Notes: generated by a model not told the origin, from the letters alone. 64,000 nucleotides of DNA from Apiotrichum sp. Y4204 (GCA_025531455.1 JAMYHL010000044.1:248001-312000), one strand, 5' to 3'. Counted from the stretch's first letter, positions 1 through 11,434 are shown. Numbers and translations are program-made.

Positions 1-471
1 TCTCGGCGCCCCGGCTTTATAAAGCAATTCCGGTTCCGATCTATACCGCATATCATCATCATCATTGTCATTGTCATTCATCCAACATCCATCCTCCGCA
101 CTCACATCCCTCCTGTGCCCCAGCATCGCCGCCGCCACCGCCGCCACCACCACCGCCACCCGCCACCCGGCTCGGTGTCTCGCTGTAGCTTTTTAATCTC
201 CTCAGACTTCTTGTCCTCGAGGAAGACTGTCACCATACCTCACCTCTTCCCGGTATTTTTACTGCTTATAAACACGTCCATCCAACACCCTCACCACAAC
301 AACCACACCCTCACCACTGTATCACCTACCTCCACGACCGCCACGCAGCAGTCCGCCGTATCACGACGTATATCGCCATCTAGTCGCCTAAGCCATCGAT
401 TGCAACCTTTCAATCTCCTTTATCTTTTCTTCCCCGATTGAGTTCATGCCAAACGCGACCCGCCACCCATC
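1..471 (+). promoter_or_regulatory. Promoter and long 5' leader of the first gene
   Basis: A TATAAA box lies at 18-23, about 450 bases before the ATG at 472. The sequence between them is pyrimidine- and CA-rich with short CATCAT and CCACCGCCG-type runs (about 52-75 and 125-165), typical of a fungal 5' leader. An upstream ATG at 446 is out of frame with the main start and could act as a small upstream reading frame. Reading frames that cross this region are low-complexity His/Arg/Pro strings and are not convincing genes. Confidence 0.5.
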
Positions 472-1818
472 ATGTGCGAGTTCCGCAAGCAGCCAATCTC
501 CCCCCCGCCAGGCTCGGATAGCGAAATCGGTGTGTCCAGCGACGGCCAGGACAAGCCCCGCCAAGTGTCGCTCCTGAGCTCCATGCTCTCCGAGCATTCG
601 TCGCCGTCCAAGCCCGCGTCGGGGGGCTACATTTCCGGCCCCTCGGCACCTTCCTCGGCCCCGTCCACCGCGTTTTCCAGCCCGCGCCCGCAGGAAGAAC
701 CCATTTCCATCCTGCGGCGCAACAGCATGGGCTCTGACGACGAACCATTCCATCTTGGCACAGCCCATGTGCATGTTGCGCCATTGTCGCCTTCACCGAA
801 GCAGCCCATTTCCCACGACAATGCCAAGCCAATCCTTCTTCACGAGCCTATGGCAGAGGACAAGAATACAGTGGTAGGTCCCCCCGCCCTGAGCATTGCT
901 GACCTTTAGTCGTCCAGGAGACCATCGTTGAAGTTTGCTGTCGCACAGCCGAAACCCCTAGTGGAACGTGTGCCTGTTCAGACCAGCGACGACGAAACCA
1001 CTCACTCTGGCTACGAGGAGGATTCTGAGGATGGATTCTCCGACGACGAGCCTACGTTCATGATGCAGGCAATGGCGGCTCGCGCGCGTGAGGCCCGTCT
1101 CCGTAACGCTAAGCTCCCTCCACGTCCTGCATCGATGTCGCCGCCGTCAAGGGTAACGGAACCCCCTCCTCGCAGGGGTCGGGGTCACATCCGCGTCGAC
1201 CCTGCGGCGGGCAATGACCACGAGCATTGCTCTCGCCATAACAGTCCTCCGCCCTCGGATGCGCGCTCGACGCGCTCCGCACCTCCGGGCCCCCGAGATG
1301 GTCGTGCTGGGAGCCCCGCACCGTCGAAACACAGCAGCGACGATGACGACGAAGATGATGACGACGATGGCGATGACGACAACGACAATGACGATGATAA
1401 CGAACCCAGCAAGAACGCGATCGACGATAACCCGCGCGATCGGAATGGCAGCGTACAGCAGGAGGCGAAGCCACCAATTGGCCCGCAACGGCCAACACAG
1501 GAGCGTGGAAGCGCCATCACCTCCGACGACTCGGACGCCGAGGCTACAGGTCTCTCTGCGGGTGTGCGCAAGATCCTGCGACGTGCGTCTGAGCATCTTC
1601 CATCATTTCGTCGCCCGTCATTCGCAATGACCCCTTCGTCCCGAGGCGACGACATGGACTCCTCCGCCAGCGCGAATAACTCGGTTCTCGCTCGCTCTCG
1701 GTCCATGGGCGCCAAGTCGAATGGCACTCCGATAAGGATCGCACCCCAAGTTCCAGATGACGAGCCCCTCGCGCGAAGCCAACCTCTTGCTTGCCCGCCC
1801 CGCCAGATCGAGGCTTAA
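472..1818 (+). CDS. Acidic, intrinsically disordered protein of unknown function with four RRxS sites
   Basis: I do not recognise this protein. The model has two exons, 472-873 and 910-1818, joined across a 36-nt GTAGGT...TTTAG intron, giving 436 residues. The second exon has no ATG of its own and continues the frame of the first, so the splice is well supported. The sequence is Ser/Pro rich with an Asp/Glu tract at about 278-298 and no obvious globular domain or membrane segment. Four Arg-Arg-x-Ser motifs place serines at about 85, 140, 361 and 371, each fitting the protein kinase A consensus. A conserved-looking patch (SDDEPTFMMQAMAARARE) lies near 178-195. It could be a cytoskeletal, transcriptional or nutrient-signalling regulator; that is inference. 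The opposite strand carries long open frames here only because of the GA-rich tract. Confidence 0.72.
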
Positions 1819-3135
1819 TACACGAAACGCCTACCGTTGTATCATATTGACTTCCTATTCACCAGCGGCCCTCTGTCCGCCGAGTATCTAGATGACTGAT
1901 TGAGGGGTGATGATTAGACATGCACACATACATGCAGCTATGCAGCTCTCGGTAAACGGTTGTCAACGGTCAGCAGTCATTGTCTTTACGTTATCTGTTG
2001 CGTGAACGGACACAAATCGCATGGATACATGCTGCCTATCCTGTACATGTACCATCCAATCCATGCCGCGCGTCCCGACTGTGATCTAGTTTGTGCTTGC
2101 TTATTCGCTGATTCGCTCTCGTCCAGCACGCGAGCACATCATATACCCTTACGATGTGCCCTCAGGTCTATCGAACAATCCACTCCTTGCTATAGGCTCA
2201 TGATAGCTGTGTACGCTTGGTGTGGGGGAATGTTCCATTCTTCATTGTCCGATCATAATCCCTTGTGGCCTTGTGGGCCCCCCTAAACCCTTTGGCCGTT
2301 AGCCTTGTGGCCGTGTGGATTGCCGGGACGGAGGCGTACGGAGACAGGGTCGACAGGGAATCAATCAGCTGATCAGCTGACTATTGTTATCGGGAAACAG
2401 GGGGGCCATTACGAAACCAGGTAGGATTGTATTAGACTAGCACAACACAGTGTAATCGTGGATCAACCGTCCTTTATTACCATTGTAAACTTGCCGTTGT
2501 GGCCCCGCCTCTGTCCTCTCTGCCCTTGTGCCCGCCTGGCTCTGTTTGATTACGCCATTACGCAATTGTGAACAGGGCCCTGCTGCCTCCACCCAATCCA
2601 ACCGACGCCGAGGACGACACACAGAGACCTCGTCGTGCAACCTCGGCGGTATGCTGTGGCCCGAGCAGCCACCAAGCACCGAGCCATGCCAAGGTCTCCC
2701 CATCGGTATACTCTGTTCCACTGAACTGTTCCACTCTCTCCTTTCCACCTCTTATTTCTCAAGCCCCCGCTCTATCTCTACTCGCCAGCTACTCCAGCAA
2801 GTTCATCGCCCAGCAACTCACCACACTGAACAGTCCGGATCATTCTGGTTGGAGACAATCATCATCACACAGCCCGATCCCACCTGGGAGGCAGTTACTA
2901 GTTATACCAGTTACCTCCCAGCACATGACCTGACCTGACCCACCACGTTGTGTGTATCCACCGTCTCTCCCAGCTTTCACCATCACAATCTTGATCTCTG
3001 CACTACCCATCTCTTACAACTATCCTATCGCTATCGCCAGGAGTGCAGGATCTATCTACCTACACCATACCCGACAACGTCCCGAGCCGGACGAACAACC
3101 AATCCGTACATTCGCACGTACCCAGATCGGGCGAC
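1819..3135. other. Intergenic region upstream of the SDS23-like gene
   Basis: No gene can be supported in these 1.3 kb. The segment at about 2262-2310 repeats CCTTGTGG-type words, and a perfect 16-bp palindrome sits at 2365-2380. The last 250 bases are CT-rich, as expected for promoter and 5' leader of the gene starting at 3136. Short overlapping reading frames at 2437-2938 on both strands lack splice-consistent extensions or recognisable motifs. Confidence 0.5.
2365..2380. repeat. Perfect 16-bp palindrome
   Basis: The bases TCAGCTGATCAGCTGA read identically on both strands and contain two CAGCTG E-box cores. It lies about 750 bp upstream of the SDS23-like start, far from other genes. It may be a binding site for a dimeric (for example bHLH) factor; the sequence alone cannot show this. 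Confidence 0.6.
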
Positions 3136-4878
3136 ATGACCTCGCCTCCGAGCTCGCTGGCGCATCCGTCCTCGCACCGCCGCCGCCCATCCATTCACCT
3201 AGAATCGTCGCCGCGTGCCGGGCCCGCGGTCTCCCCGCGCGCCGTACCGGTTCCCATAGCCTCTCCGCGCTCTGTGCCGCTCCCCGTGCCCCAGCGCCAT
3301 GGAAGTATCTCTGTCAGCGGCTCGTTCCACGGTGGGTCGTTTGCCGGCGGGTCGTTTCACGGCGGCTCGATGGGCTCAGTCTCGGACCTCGCCTCCGTCT
3401 CCCCCCGCATGCGCGGCGGCCACAAGACGTCGGGCTCGTTCAGCTCCGCGTCGCTCAGTAACTCGTTCAGTCTCGGCCCGGCATTGACCGACGACTCGGA
3501 TAGCTGGCTGGACACTATTGCGGGCGACATAGTCGTCGAGCCCGTTTCGGTCCTCCCCGGGAAGACGGGGCTGGAGGAGGCGACAGAAGTAAGTCTGGTC
3601 CTGGGAAGTCGGTGTCAGTACTGACATTGCAGTCTCTTATAAAGGGCAAGGCCCAGTGTCTCATCGTGGAGACCTCGGCAGGATATGGACTCTTCGATGT
3701 GAGTTACGAGCCTTGTCGCCAACTCGTGATCTGACCATCACAGTACGCCGACCTTAACACGGTCCTGCTGCTGGTTCTGAGTGCGGCAACCCCAGGCCCT
3801 GTCCATGAGCTCGACGAGCGAGCCCGCGAGGTGGTATCGTGTCTGAAGCGAGGGATCCGCGTCGGTGTTGGAACGGTCTGCGGTATGTACCAGAACAGCT
3901 CTCCTCTCTCCTAACTTTACTGACAATTAGACATATCCGGCAAGAACCCGTGCTCGACGTTCGCGCCCGAGACCCCGCTTTCTCGACTCCTCCCGCTCTT
4001 CGCGTCCGGCGTTCACAGGGTTGTCATAACATCAAGCCCACCACGCGTGCTGGAGGCTTCTGCCCTTCTGTCCTACCTTACTCGACTTCCGCCCCCGCTG
4101 TTCCGGCTCTGTCTGTCCGAAGCGGACCTTCCTCTTCACCGATTTGTGTCGCTCCCCGTCAACGCATCGGTGCTCGACGCCATGCAAGTCATGAGCCTGA
4201 ACGGCCTGGGCGCGCTTGGCGTCGTTACCGGCGAACCTGAGCGAGAAGGCGAGCCCAGCTCTCTTGTCGGAGTTGTCACCGTCACCGACTGCTCCAAGCT
4301 GGTCGTCCCTAGTGAGGGGAAGAAGGTGTTGGGAATGGGATTGGGAGAGCTTTGCAAGAAGATCCTGGCTGCTCAGCACGAGGGGCGTGAGCGAGGCGAA
4401 GAGCGTGTTCCAGGTAGGTCACCTGATTGCGACTGTCAACTGATTCACAGTTCACACAATCACTCCGAGTACGACTATCCTGCACGCCGCCAGTCTTATC
4501 CTCGCGACCTCTTCTTCTCGCGTATTCATGCGCACTCCGCCAGCAGCCTCGCCCCCGCTCTCGCCCGTGTCCTCGTTCGAGCGGCTCTCTCCGCCGCCCT
4601 CGCCTGGCCTTACCGACATGCCAAACTTTGCAGGCCTCCCACACCCTCCATCAACGCAGGTATCCTCGCAATACGTGATCTCCATTCTGGATCTCCTCTC
4701 GTGCCTCGCGCGCGCTTATCAGTCCAAGCTCACCCCGCTCGAATCCCCGGCAAACGACGTCGAGTCGTGGGATATGCTCCCTGACTCTGTCAGCAAGCGG
4801 CGTCGTCGCGCAAGCAGCTCGGCGGCGTTCAGTGGATTCCAGACCTGGCGCTGGGCGGATGACCCGTCGCCCTTTTGA
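3136..4878 (+). CDS. SDS23: SDS23/Moc1-like CBS-domain protein, regulator of PP2A-family phosphatases
   Basis: Five exons (3136-3588, 3633-3698, 3744-3882, 3931-4413, 4451-4878) encode 522 residues; introns are 44, 45, 48 and 37 nt with phases that keep one frame. The first 115 residues are a Ser/Gly/Pro-rich tail with repeated GSFHGG words. From about 117 on, the protein shows CBS-type repeats: a conserved DSWLDTI start, a GKAQCLIVET strand, a NASVLDAMQVM helix, a LVGVVTVTD strand-loop and a HTITPSTTILHAASLIL repeat. Fission yeast Sds23/Moc1 and budding yeast Sds23/Sds24 share this arrangement and inhibit PP2A/PP6-type phosphatases, affecting mitotic entry and nutrient response. The ATG at 3136 is the first in frame; the frame is open further upstream but only from a GTG. 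A PP4 regulatory subunit (PSY2) lies elsewhere in the window, but nothing in the sequence links them. Confidence 0.88.
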
Positions 4879-5249
4879 AAGGCGCAGCACCTGCCTCTGC
4901 TTCCCCTCACCCCGATTGTAACGTTGTGCTCTCCCTCCCCTCCCTCCCCCTCTCGTCCTGCATCGCTCCCCGACCTCCGGGGCTCTTGATCTCTCTGCCC
5001 GCTGTTTCTCAAATCCCAATCATCATCAATCAATCGCAAGTCCAAATGTACCGCCGTGCCATGGAATAACAACAGGCTTGTAGCTCCAACGCCAGAAAAG
5101 CTGAAAACTATGCATACGTCTTACAACACTAGCACATCCCGCGCACATAAGATGCAAGTTCTACCAGCCAGCCTATGCCGGGTTCTCCAAACGCAGCGCA
5201 CCAGTCCCTCAACCCACTGGGTGTCAGAGCAGCGGCAGAAGTGTCATAC
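4879..5249. other. Convergent intergenic region between SDS23 and the acyltransferase
   Basis: Both flanking genes end here, so this 371-base spacer holds two 3' untranslated regions. It is CT-rich near 4920-4960. I see no gene, and no poly(A) signal strong enough to assign to either gene. Confidence 0.5.
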
Positions 5250-6614
5250 CTACAGTTGACGAATGGGGACTACCTCGTACACGCCATCGTTCACAGAGAC
5301 CTCTTCGCGTCCAGATTTGAGCGCCTTGGCGGAAAGCGCGGCGAAATGCTCGACCTGACGTTCCTTTCCCGCCCACAGATCCCGCAACCACAGCTCGAAC
5401 GTGCGTGCTTCCTCGGGCGACGCGACGCCTGGGGACTCCAAGGACGGAATCTCGCACTGCGGCGACGCGAGGTCGTGGAGGCGTAGATGGATGCGCACGA
5501 TCGGTGGGGGCACCGACTTCCAGAATACCGTTCCGAGGCCGTACCATTCCTGGGGATACTTGCCGTACGGGACGCCGGGGTATCCGATCGTAATATCCAG
5601 AAGCTTCAGGTCGGGAATGTCGTGCACCAGCGTTCTCAAGCAGAAGAGGAGTCCGGTGGAGCGAGGGTGAAGGACAGCCGTAAAGTCATCCTGATATTGT
5701 GAGTTACCTCTTGAGTGGTGCAACTCACCACTCCTTCTCTCGCCGCGTAACGCGCGCTTTTGACGCGCTCTTCGTCGCTTGTTATCGTTCCCTCCGGGAA
5801 GATCAGTAGCCACAAGGGATGGCGGGATCCAGCGGCCTTTGCAGTTTGAGCCAGGCGATGTAGCGAGTTTGCCAGATTGTCCTTGTCCGCCGCCCATGAG
5901 CGATGGAGAAAGATGAAGCGGAAGGATTGCTGGGGGATTAGCTTTGCTTCAACAGTCCACCTACCATCCCCCAGCCGACGATGGGGATATTCTTCAGGCT
6001 CGCTTTGAGCAGAATGGTCAAGCCCTCCGCATGGCCACAGTAACACGCCAGCATCCACAGATACATCCAGTCGAGGTATGCCTGGTGGTTGGACATGAGG
6101 ACAAGGCGGTCTGGGAGGTTGATGCGGGTGACGTCGCCGTTGCGATCGCGCTCGACGAGACCCGCCATGAGATCGGGGCTGTCTGTCGTGATAACAAGTG
6201 ACGTGGGGGCGAAAAGCACGGTGATTGCAATAACTGGGTGGCGTCAGCGGTGACTACAATCACAAATATAATATACACACGCAGGCGACCAAAGCCGTCT
6301 TTCGTCCAGTCGACTACGTGCTGGAAGAGCTTTCTGCCATGGACGGGGATGAGCCACAGGGGAGCAAACAACAGTTGCGTGCAGTACAGGCCCAGGATCC
6401 CCAGGTTGAACACTATCGGAAACATGATGGTCGCCCACCAGGAACCGTAGCCTTCAGGCCGCTGGTTGATAGGAATAGAGTACATTGGTTGTTGCTGCTC
6501 TGCAGAGCCATTGGCGGGTTTCGATTCATGCTGGGGTTCAGAGACGTGGTTGCCGTTGCCGTTCATTCTTGCGTTGCCGTTCATGTTGGAGGCATGCCGC
6601 GGTGAGCTAGACAT
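5250..6614 (-). CDS. Lysophospholipid acyltransferase of the PlsC/AGPAT5-LCLAT family
   Basis: Four exons on the minus strand (6614-6281, 6233-5965, 5929-5729, 5690-5250) give 414 residues. The N-terminus is hydrophilic and Asn-rich, then a hydrophobic segment (IMFPIVFNLGILGLY) suggests membrane anchoring in the ER. The acyltransferase core shows the catalytic NHQAYLD (NHx4D), a GWGM-QSFRFIF block around the second splice, FPEGT (motif III) and a LHPRSTGL block. This set fits the yeast Cst26/Psi1 and animal LCLAT1/AGPAT5 branch, which esterifies lysophosphatidic acid or lysophosphatidylinositol. The joins restore GWGMQSFRF and AREGVDDFTAVL, so the intron calls are firm. Which lysophospholipid it prefers cannot be told from sequence. 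It is convergent with SDS23. Confidence 0.88.
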
Positions 6615-8455
6615 TCAAGATATCGAGATGGGGTGAGAGGTCAAGCAAGATAATGATGTGATAGAACGAACGCGAATCGAGATGCAGCCCTACAAGTCAG
6701 AAGCTGAAGGCGAAGACGGGGTCACACGCTGGTCTTACCGTTGCAGTTCTGGCAAACGGGTCAAGTGATGGCGAATTGCTCTATCGCGGTAGCGGATCTA
6801 ATAGTGTGATTGAAGCGATGAGGGGAGGAGATATGCGACCTGCGCGGACTGCTGTGTGTCTGTTGATGCCACGAGTAGACGACGAGGGTTGGGGGATTAA
6901 GAGTGTAGTGTCGAGCAAGAGATAGTACACAGCAGTACAAGTAGCATCTCCATACCGCACAATGGCGATGCCAGTGCTCCGTCGCTCCGTCGCCGAGATG
7001 CAACATCGTTAACAGAAACCTCACCCTGCAAAGCTAGCTATTCATGGATGTCAGTCAGTGCGCGGGGCGCGGTGACGTAACCTCCTTTGCTTTCCTTTTG
7101 CCACCCATCCACATCCACATCCACAACCCCATTACCCATTGCTTTCCATACCACAGTGCACAATGTGTACGGTGAGTGTGGTCGTATGCTCGGCCCCCGA
7201 CCGGGCCGTCTGCTCAATGTAGAGATTCAAAAAGGTCATCACTCATCAACCGACGACGTCGCGACGTCGCAGAAACACAGATACTTGACCCGAGGCAGGC
7301 GCAACCATTTCCACAAACAGCGCCAAGCCAGTGAGCTCACGAACCCACCATCCTTTTGAAGCTCCTTTGCAGCAGCAGTCGAGGGCTGTGCATACGACGC
7401 AACCGTTCGGCGGTGGAGCTGTTCGACTTGCCTTTCCCTGTCTGGATCTGGTCGCTTGACCTCGCTTCCCGACAAGAACCGGATCTTGCCAAAGTGAGAC
7501 AGAAGCGCGGTTTTGGGCAGCTGATCAACTTGGGGAAGCTGGTACCATTAATTTATCGCGAGCTTAATGATAAACTTGTCTTGTTCCAACGAGGTCAGGA
7601 ACGACCTGTCGGCTAACTCTGCAGATCTTGGCTACTACTGATTGCACGACCTTCCACGAACCTCCACCATCCGATCCACAAGGCCACAAGGTGGCTTCAT
7701 GGGTTCATGACACGATGCGACAGTCGGCGTGACATCCTCGAGATAAAGTTTCCGTACTTATCACGATGGATACTTACGTGTTGGAAGCTGGCGTCTTACG
7801 TGTGGGTGCTGACAGACTCCAGCGATGATTGGTGGGCATTTATCGGTCTCATCAATGGCCTGTCCGTCGCCATGTGCCGCTACTATGGTTACGTGCTGAG
7901 GCACTACGTGGCCGTACGCGGCTTGCATGCATGCTGGCACCGAAGGCCGACGCCACAAAGCTATGCGCCATGCGCCATGCATGTGCCAAGGTCCGTTTAT
8001 TCACATGGCTATCGCGTGCTGGTAAGACACGTCCCGTTGTGAACGCGTTGACGGTGCATGGCATGGTTCAATTAGGCCCGACATTGCCTGTCTGCGGTCT
8101 GCCGTCTGGACCCTGTGCCTGGCTGGGCATGGTCGCAACTTGGCCGTGTCAGGGTAAAAAAATCAACGTACGATGCAAAAGTTGATAATTGGAGCAATCG
8201 TACCAGCATCTCTGCAGCATGCTGGAGCACTCCCCGAATGAACGCCGGGCCACGTCCCTGGAATCTCTGATACGGCCAGCGGTTGCAGGCTCGTCGCGTC
8301 CTCTAAAACCCTTCCAGCTCATCTGTTCATCACTGTCCAACACTCTTCTCACGTCGATTCGCAACCTCGCTCTTTCTTCTTCTTTGCGAACACGCAGTTA
8401 CTCTGGCGACACACTCCTTTAATCGTTTTTAATAGCTCTTTTATTCTCTGTCACC
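6615..8455. other. 1.8-kb divergent intergenic region between the acyltransferase and ERG6
   Basis: No gene is supported. CCACATCCACATCCACATCC-type repeats occur near 7106-7130, followed by a pyrimidine-rich stretch. An ATG at 7162 (ATGTGTACG followed by GTGAGT) resembles a short first exon but no coding continuation was found. The 200 bases before 8456 are CT-rich and form the ERG6 promoter and leader. The reading frame at 7356-7616 has no recognisable features. Confidence 0.45.
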
Positions 8456-9640
8456 ATGACTGCCGACGCTCGTTCCGAGTCCCGTGTCTCCAACTACACC
8501 AAGTTCTGGCAGAAGGACTCTGCCAAGGACGGCGAGGCCGACAAGTCGAACCGTCTCGACCAGTACACCGACCTCGTCAACGGCTACTATGACGGTGCCA
8601 CCGAGCTGTACGAGTACGGATGGGGTGGGTTTTGAGTGTGCCGGAGCTGAAGCTCATTTTACTGACGTCCGCAGGCCAGTCGTTCCACTTCTGCCGTTTC
8701 TACAAGGGCGAGGCCTTCCTCCAGGCGCTGGCTCGCCACGAGCACTACCTCGCCTCCATGATCGGCCTTAGGCCCGGTATGCGCGTGCTCGACGTTGGCT
8801 GTGGTGTTGGTGGCCCCGCCCGCGAGATTGCCCGTTTCGCGGACTGCGACATTGTCGGCGTCAACAACAACGAGTTCCAGGTCCTCCGTGCCCGCCAGAA
8901 GACTGCCCGTGCCGGTCTCTCTGACAAGGTGTCGTTTGTCAAGGGTAACTTCATGGCCCTCAAGGAGCAGTTTGGCGAGAACAGCTTTGACGCCGTCTAC
9001 GCCATTGAGGCTACCTGCCACGCCCCGACCTTCGAGGGCGTCTACGGCGAGGTCTTCAAGGTCCTCAAGCCGGGAGGTGTCGTGAGTAGCTAAAGTTTAT
9101 TCATTATTTTGGCGTTCGGGAGCTGACTTTTCAGTTCGGTGTGTACGAGTGGTGCATGACCGACGCATGGGACCCGTCCAACCCCCACCACAAGAACATT
9201 GCCCACGGTATCGAGGTCGGTGACGGTATCGCCGAGATGCGCACGCTCCACGACGCCCGCAAGGCCCTCAAGGCCGTCGGCTTTGAGATCCTCAACGAGG
9301 AGGACCTCGCTGCCCGTGACGACGAGGTTCCGTGGTACTACCCTCTCGAGGGTGACGTCCGCAAGGCCCAGACTCTTTGGGACGGTGAGTGTTATGGTGG
9401 CTTTTCTGTTTATCCAAATACTGATCATTACCAGTCCTTACCGTCTTCCGCATGACGACCATGGGCAAGTTCATTACCCAGAACAGCGTTTGGGCCCTCG
9501 AGAAGGTCGGCTTTGTCCCCAAGGGCACGTACGATGTCGGAGAGTCTCTCAAGACTGCCGCCGACGCCCTTGTTGCTGGTGGCCGTGAGAAGCTCTTCAC
9601 TCCCATGGCTCTCTGGGTTGTCCGCAAGCCCCTCAACTAG
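8456..9640 (+). CDS. ERG6: Sterol 24-C-methyltransferase (ergosterol biosynthesis)
   Basis: Four exons (8456-8624, 8675-9081, 9135-9384, 9435-9640) encode 343 residues, matching the family length. The enzyme transfers a methyl group from S-adenosylmethionine to C-24 of zymosterol-type sterols, on ER or lipid-droplet membranes. Visible motifs are the sterol-binding YEYGWGQSFHF block (about 52-62), the SAM-binding LDVGCGVGG loop at 95-103, an IEATCHAP block, and [11 protein letters not shown] from 196. Introns are 50, 53 and 50 nt with phases that keep one frame. The ATG is preceded by a good CACC context. The gene is convergent with the uL13m gene 146 bp downstream. The high-expression-like C-ending codon choice fits an abundant enzyme. 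Confidence 0.96.
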
Positions 9641-9786
9641 ACTAGATATTGTTGTCCTATTTGATTGATCCATGCCACGTCTACTATGAACAAAAGAGAG
9701 GCCAGGGCACAGGCTGCTGTGACTATGAGTGCATGAGTTGTCGTACAAGGGTATGTATGCTGAGGGGTGTGGGGGGGGCAGAGAAT

Positions 9787-10390
9787 CTACTCCTTCGCCG
9801 CGGCCGCCGCGCCAACCTTGGCAGCTGCTTCGTCGCGCCAGGTCTTGATAGTGTTGTTTTGGTAGACTTCGGGGGCTGCCCCGGGGAAAATCTTGAGACG
9901 CGCAAGTCGACGATCGCGGAACGTGTTCTTCGGCAGCATGCCCGAGACTGCCCGGCGGATGATCTGGCATTAGCTGTATCCCATTGAGCGGGCTCAGCTG
10001 CGACCTACCTCCTCTGGCCTGCGCTCCCGCATGCGCGTGATCGGCACCTCCTTGAGGCCGCCAATGAACCCCGAGTGATGGCGGTAGATCTTGTCGACCG
10101 ACTTGTTTCCCGTCAGGCGGATCTGGAGCGCGTCCGACACGACAACATAGTCTCCGGCATCAACTGCACGTCAGCCTCCATAAACACTGTTTATCACGCA
10201 CCGGCCGGGTCGTATGTCGGCTTGTGCTTGCCCATCAGGACCCAGGCGATGCGGCTCGCGAGGTTTCCGAGCACGCGGTCCTGTGCCGACGTGTGGTGCC
10301 ACACCCGGGTGAGCGCGAGCGCGGTCTGTACTGTCAGTCCCGCCGTTTCCTTTGTCGCGGTCGGCGTACCTTTCCTTTTGTTGCAGACAT
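9787..10390 (-). CDS. MRPL23: Mitochondrial large-subunit ribosomal protein uL13m
   Basis: Four exons on the minus strand encode 158 residues; introns of 44, 38 and 45 nt lie at about 10326-10369, 10165-10202 and 9966-10010. The protein shows uL13 signatures: WVLMGKHKPTYDP near the N-terminus, GDYVVVSDA, GNKSVDKIYRHHSG, and AVSGMLPKNTFRDRRLARLKIFPG. This is the bacterial L13/yeast Mrpl23 type, not the cytosolic L13a type, so it should act in the mitoribosome. The first exon codes for only seven residues (MSATKGK). No strong presequence is visible, as in some other uL13m proteins. It starts 315 bp from SmD2 in a head-to-head arrangement. Confidence 0.9.
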
Positions 10391-10705
10391 GGTGCGTGGG
10401 CGACAACAACAAAGCGTCGAGGGTGGTGGATATCGAGCTCGGATGAGGTACGAGGTGTGCGGCTTGGTTGAAAAGTCCGAGCGAGATAGCAGCCAGGGCA
10501 GGGAGGTCGCGAGCGCCACACTTGAAAAATGCCGGAACTCCGCCACCGTAGCCTTCCCCCCTCCCGCCATGTGTGCATTTCATCACTTGTCACTTTGCAA
10601 CTGGCGCTGCTCATGCATTGTGCTCGTCGATCGTCAACATTACTTCGACATCCATCCGGCCGCGAGTTCAGCAACCGCGTGTAACATCAACAACAAAACT
10701 CAACC
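10391..10705. promoter_or_regulatory. Shared divergent promoter of MRPL23 and SMD2
   Basis: The two start codons face away from each other across 315 bases. I see no TATA box and no repeated element; a CT-rich strand near 10545-10570 may be part of a leader. Confidence 0.45.
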
Positions 10706-11434
10706 ATGAGGTGAGCTCGCATCCCATGCCCAAGCTGACAGGCAGTCAATACGCGTCGGTCCCCAAGTCGGAGCTGGACGAGTCGCAGATCCGCGAGCTC
10801 GAGGAGTGGGAGATTTCGCAGGGCCCGCTATCCGTGCTCCAGCAGGCGGTCCGTAACAACAGCCAGGTGCTCATCTCGTTGCGGAACAACAAGAAGCTGC
10901 TGGGCCGCGTCAAGGCGTTTGACCGTCATGCCAACATGGTTCTTGAGAACGTCAAGGAGGTGCGTCACGCGATGCGGCGAGAATGTTTGTTGTGGGCAAG
11001 TTGCTAATGGCAGATGTGGGTCGAGACGCCCAAGGGGAAGAACTCGAAGCCGGTAAACAAGGACCGGTTCATCTCGTGAGTATGCGGAACAGTGCGCGCG
11101 TTGGATGGAACGGGGTTGTGCAGCGGGGTTGGAGAGAGAAACATGTCGTGGGAGCGCTTCTTCTTCGCAGGCTTGCGTTCTTCAATCCGACCTCCGAGCT
11201 TGTTGGAGGCGCGAAGCTGGAGAAGACCGACGCGATGGCAGCGGAGCTGCTGTACAGATGGCTGTCACATGGCATGGCTCGGCCACGCGCACCGGCCCAT
11301 CCATTCTATTCGTAGGCTAACATTCGCAGGAAGATGTTCCTCCGCGGAGATTCGGTGATCCTTGGTAAGTGGATGATGATATAACTCCCATCCACCCATA
11401 CTAACCCCCCGCAGTCCTCCGTAACGCCGCGTAA
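10706..11434 (+). CDS. SMD2: Small nuclear ribonucleoprotein SmD2
   Basis: Five exons (10706-10710, 10746-10959, 11014-11075, 11330-11364, 11415-11434) encode 111 residues, close to other SmD2 proteins. It is a core Sm-ring subunit of spliceosomal snRNPs. The Sm1 motif ([33 protein letters not shown]) is followed by the D2-specific linker WVETPKGK and the Sm2 motif [14 protein letters not shown]. The preferred start at 10706 has a 5-nt first exon (ATG AG) spliced across a 35-nt GTGAGC...GGCAG intron to give [12 protein letters not shown]. An unspliced alternative, [12 protein letters not shown] from an ATG at 10726, lies inside that intron in the same frame. The third intron is 254 nt, five times the usual size here. 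Confidence 0.93.

Noticed and set aside
1185..1727. Long minus-strand reading frame inside the first gene
   Set aside because: It mirrors the GA-rich acidic tract of the plus-strand gene, has Ser-run low complexity, and lacks splice-consistent neighbours.
7356..7616. Short plus-strand frame in the ERG6 upstream region
   Set aside because: No known family, no usable ATG context and no continuation.
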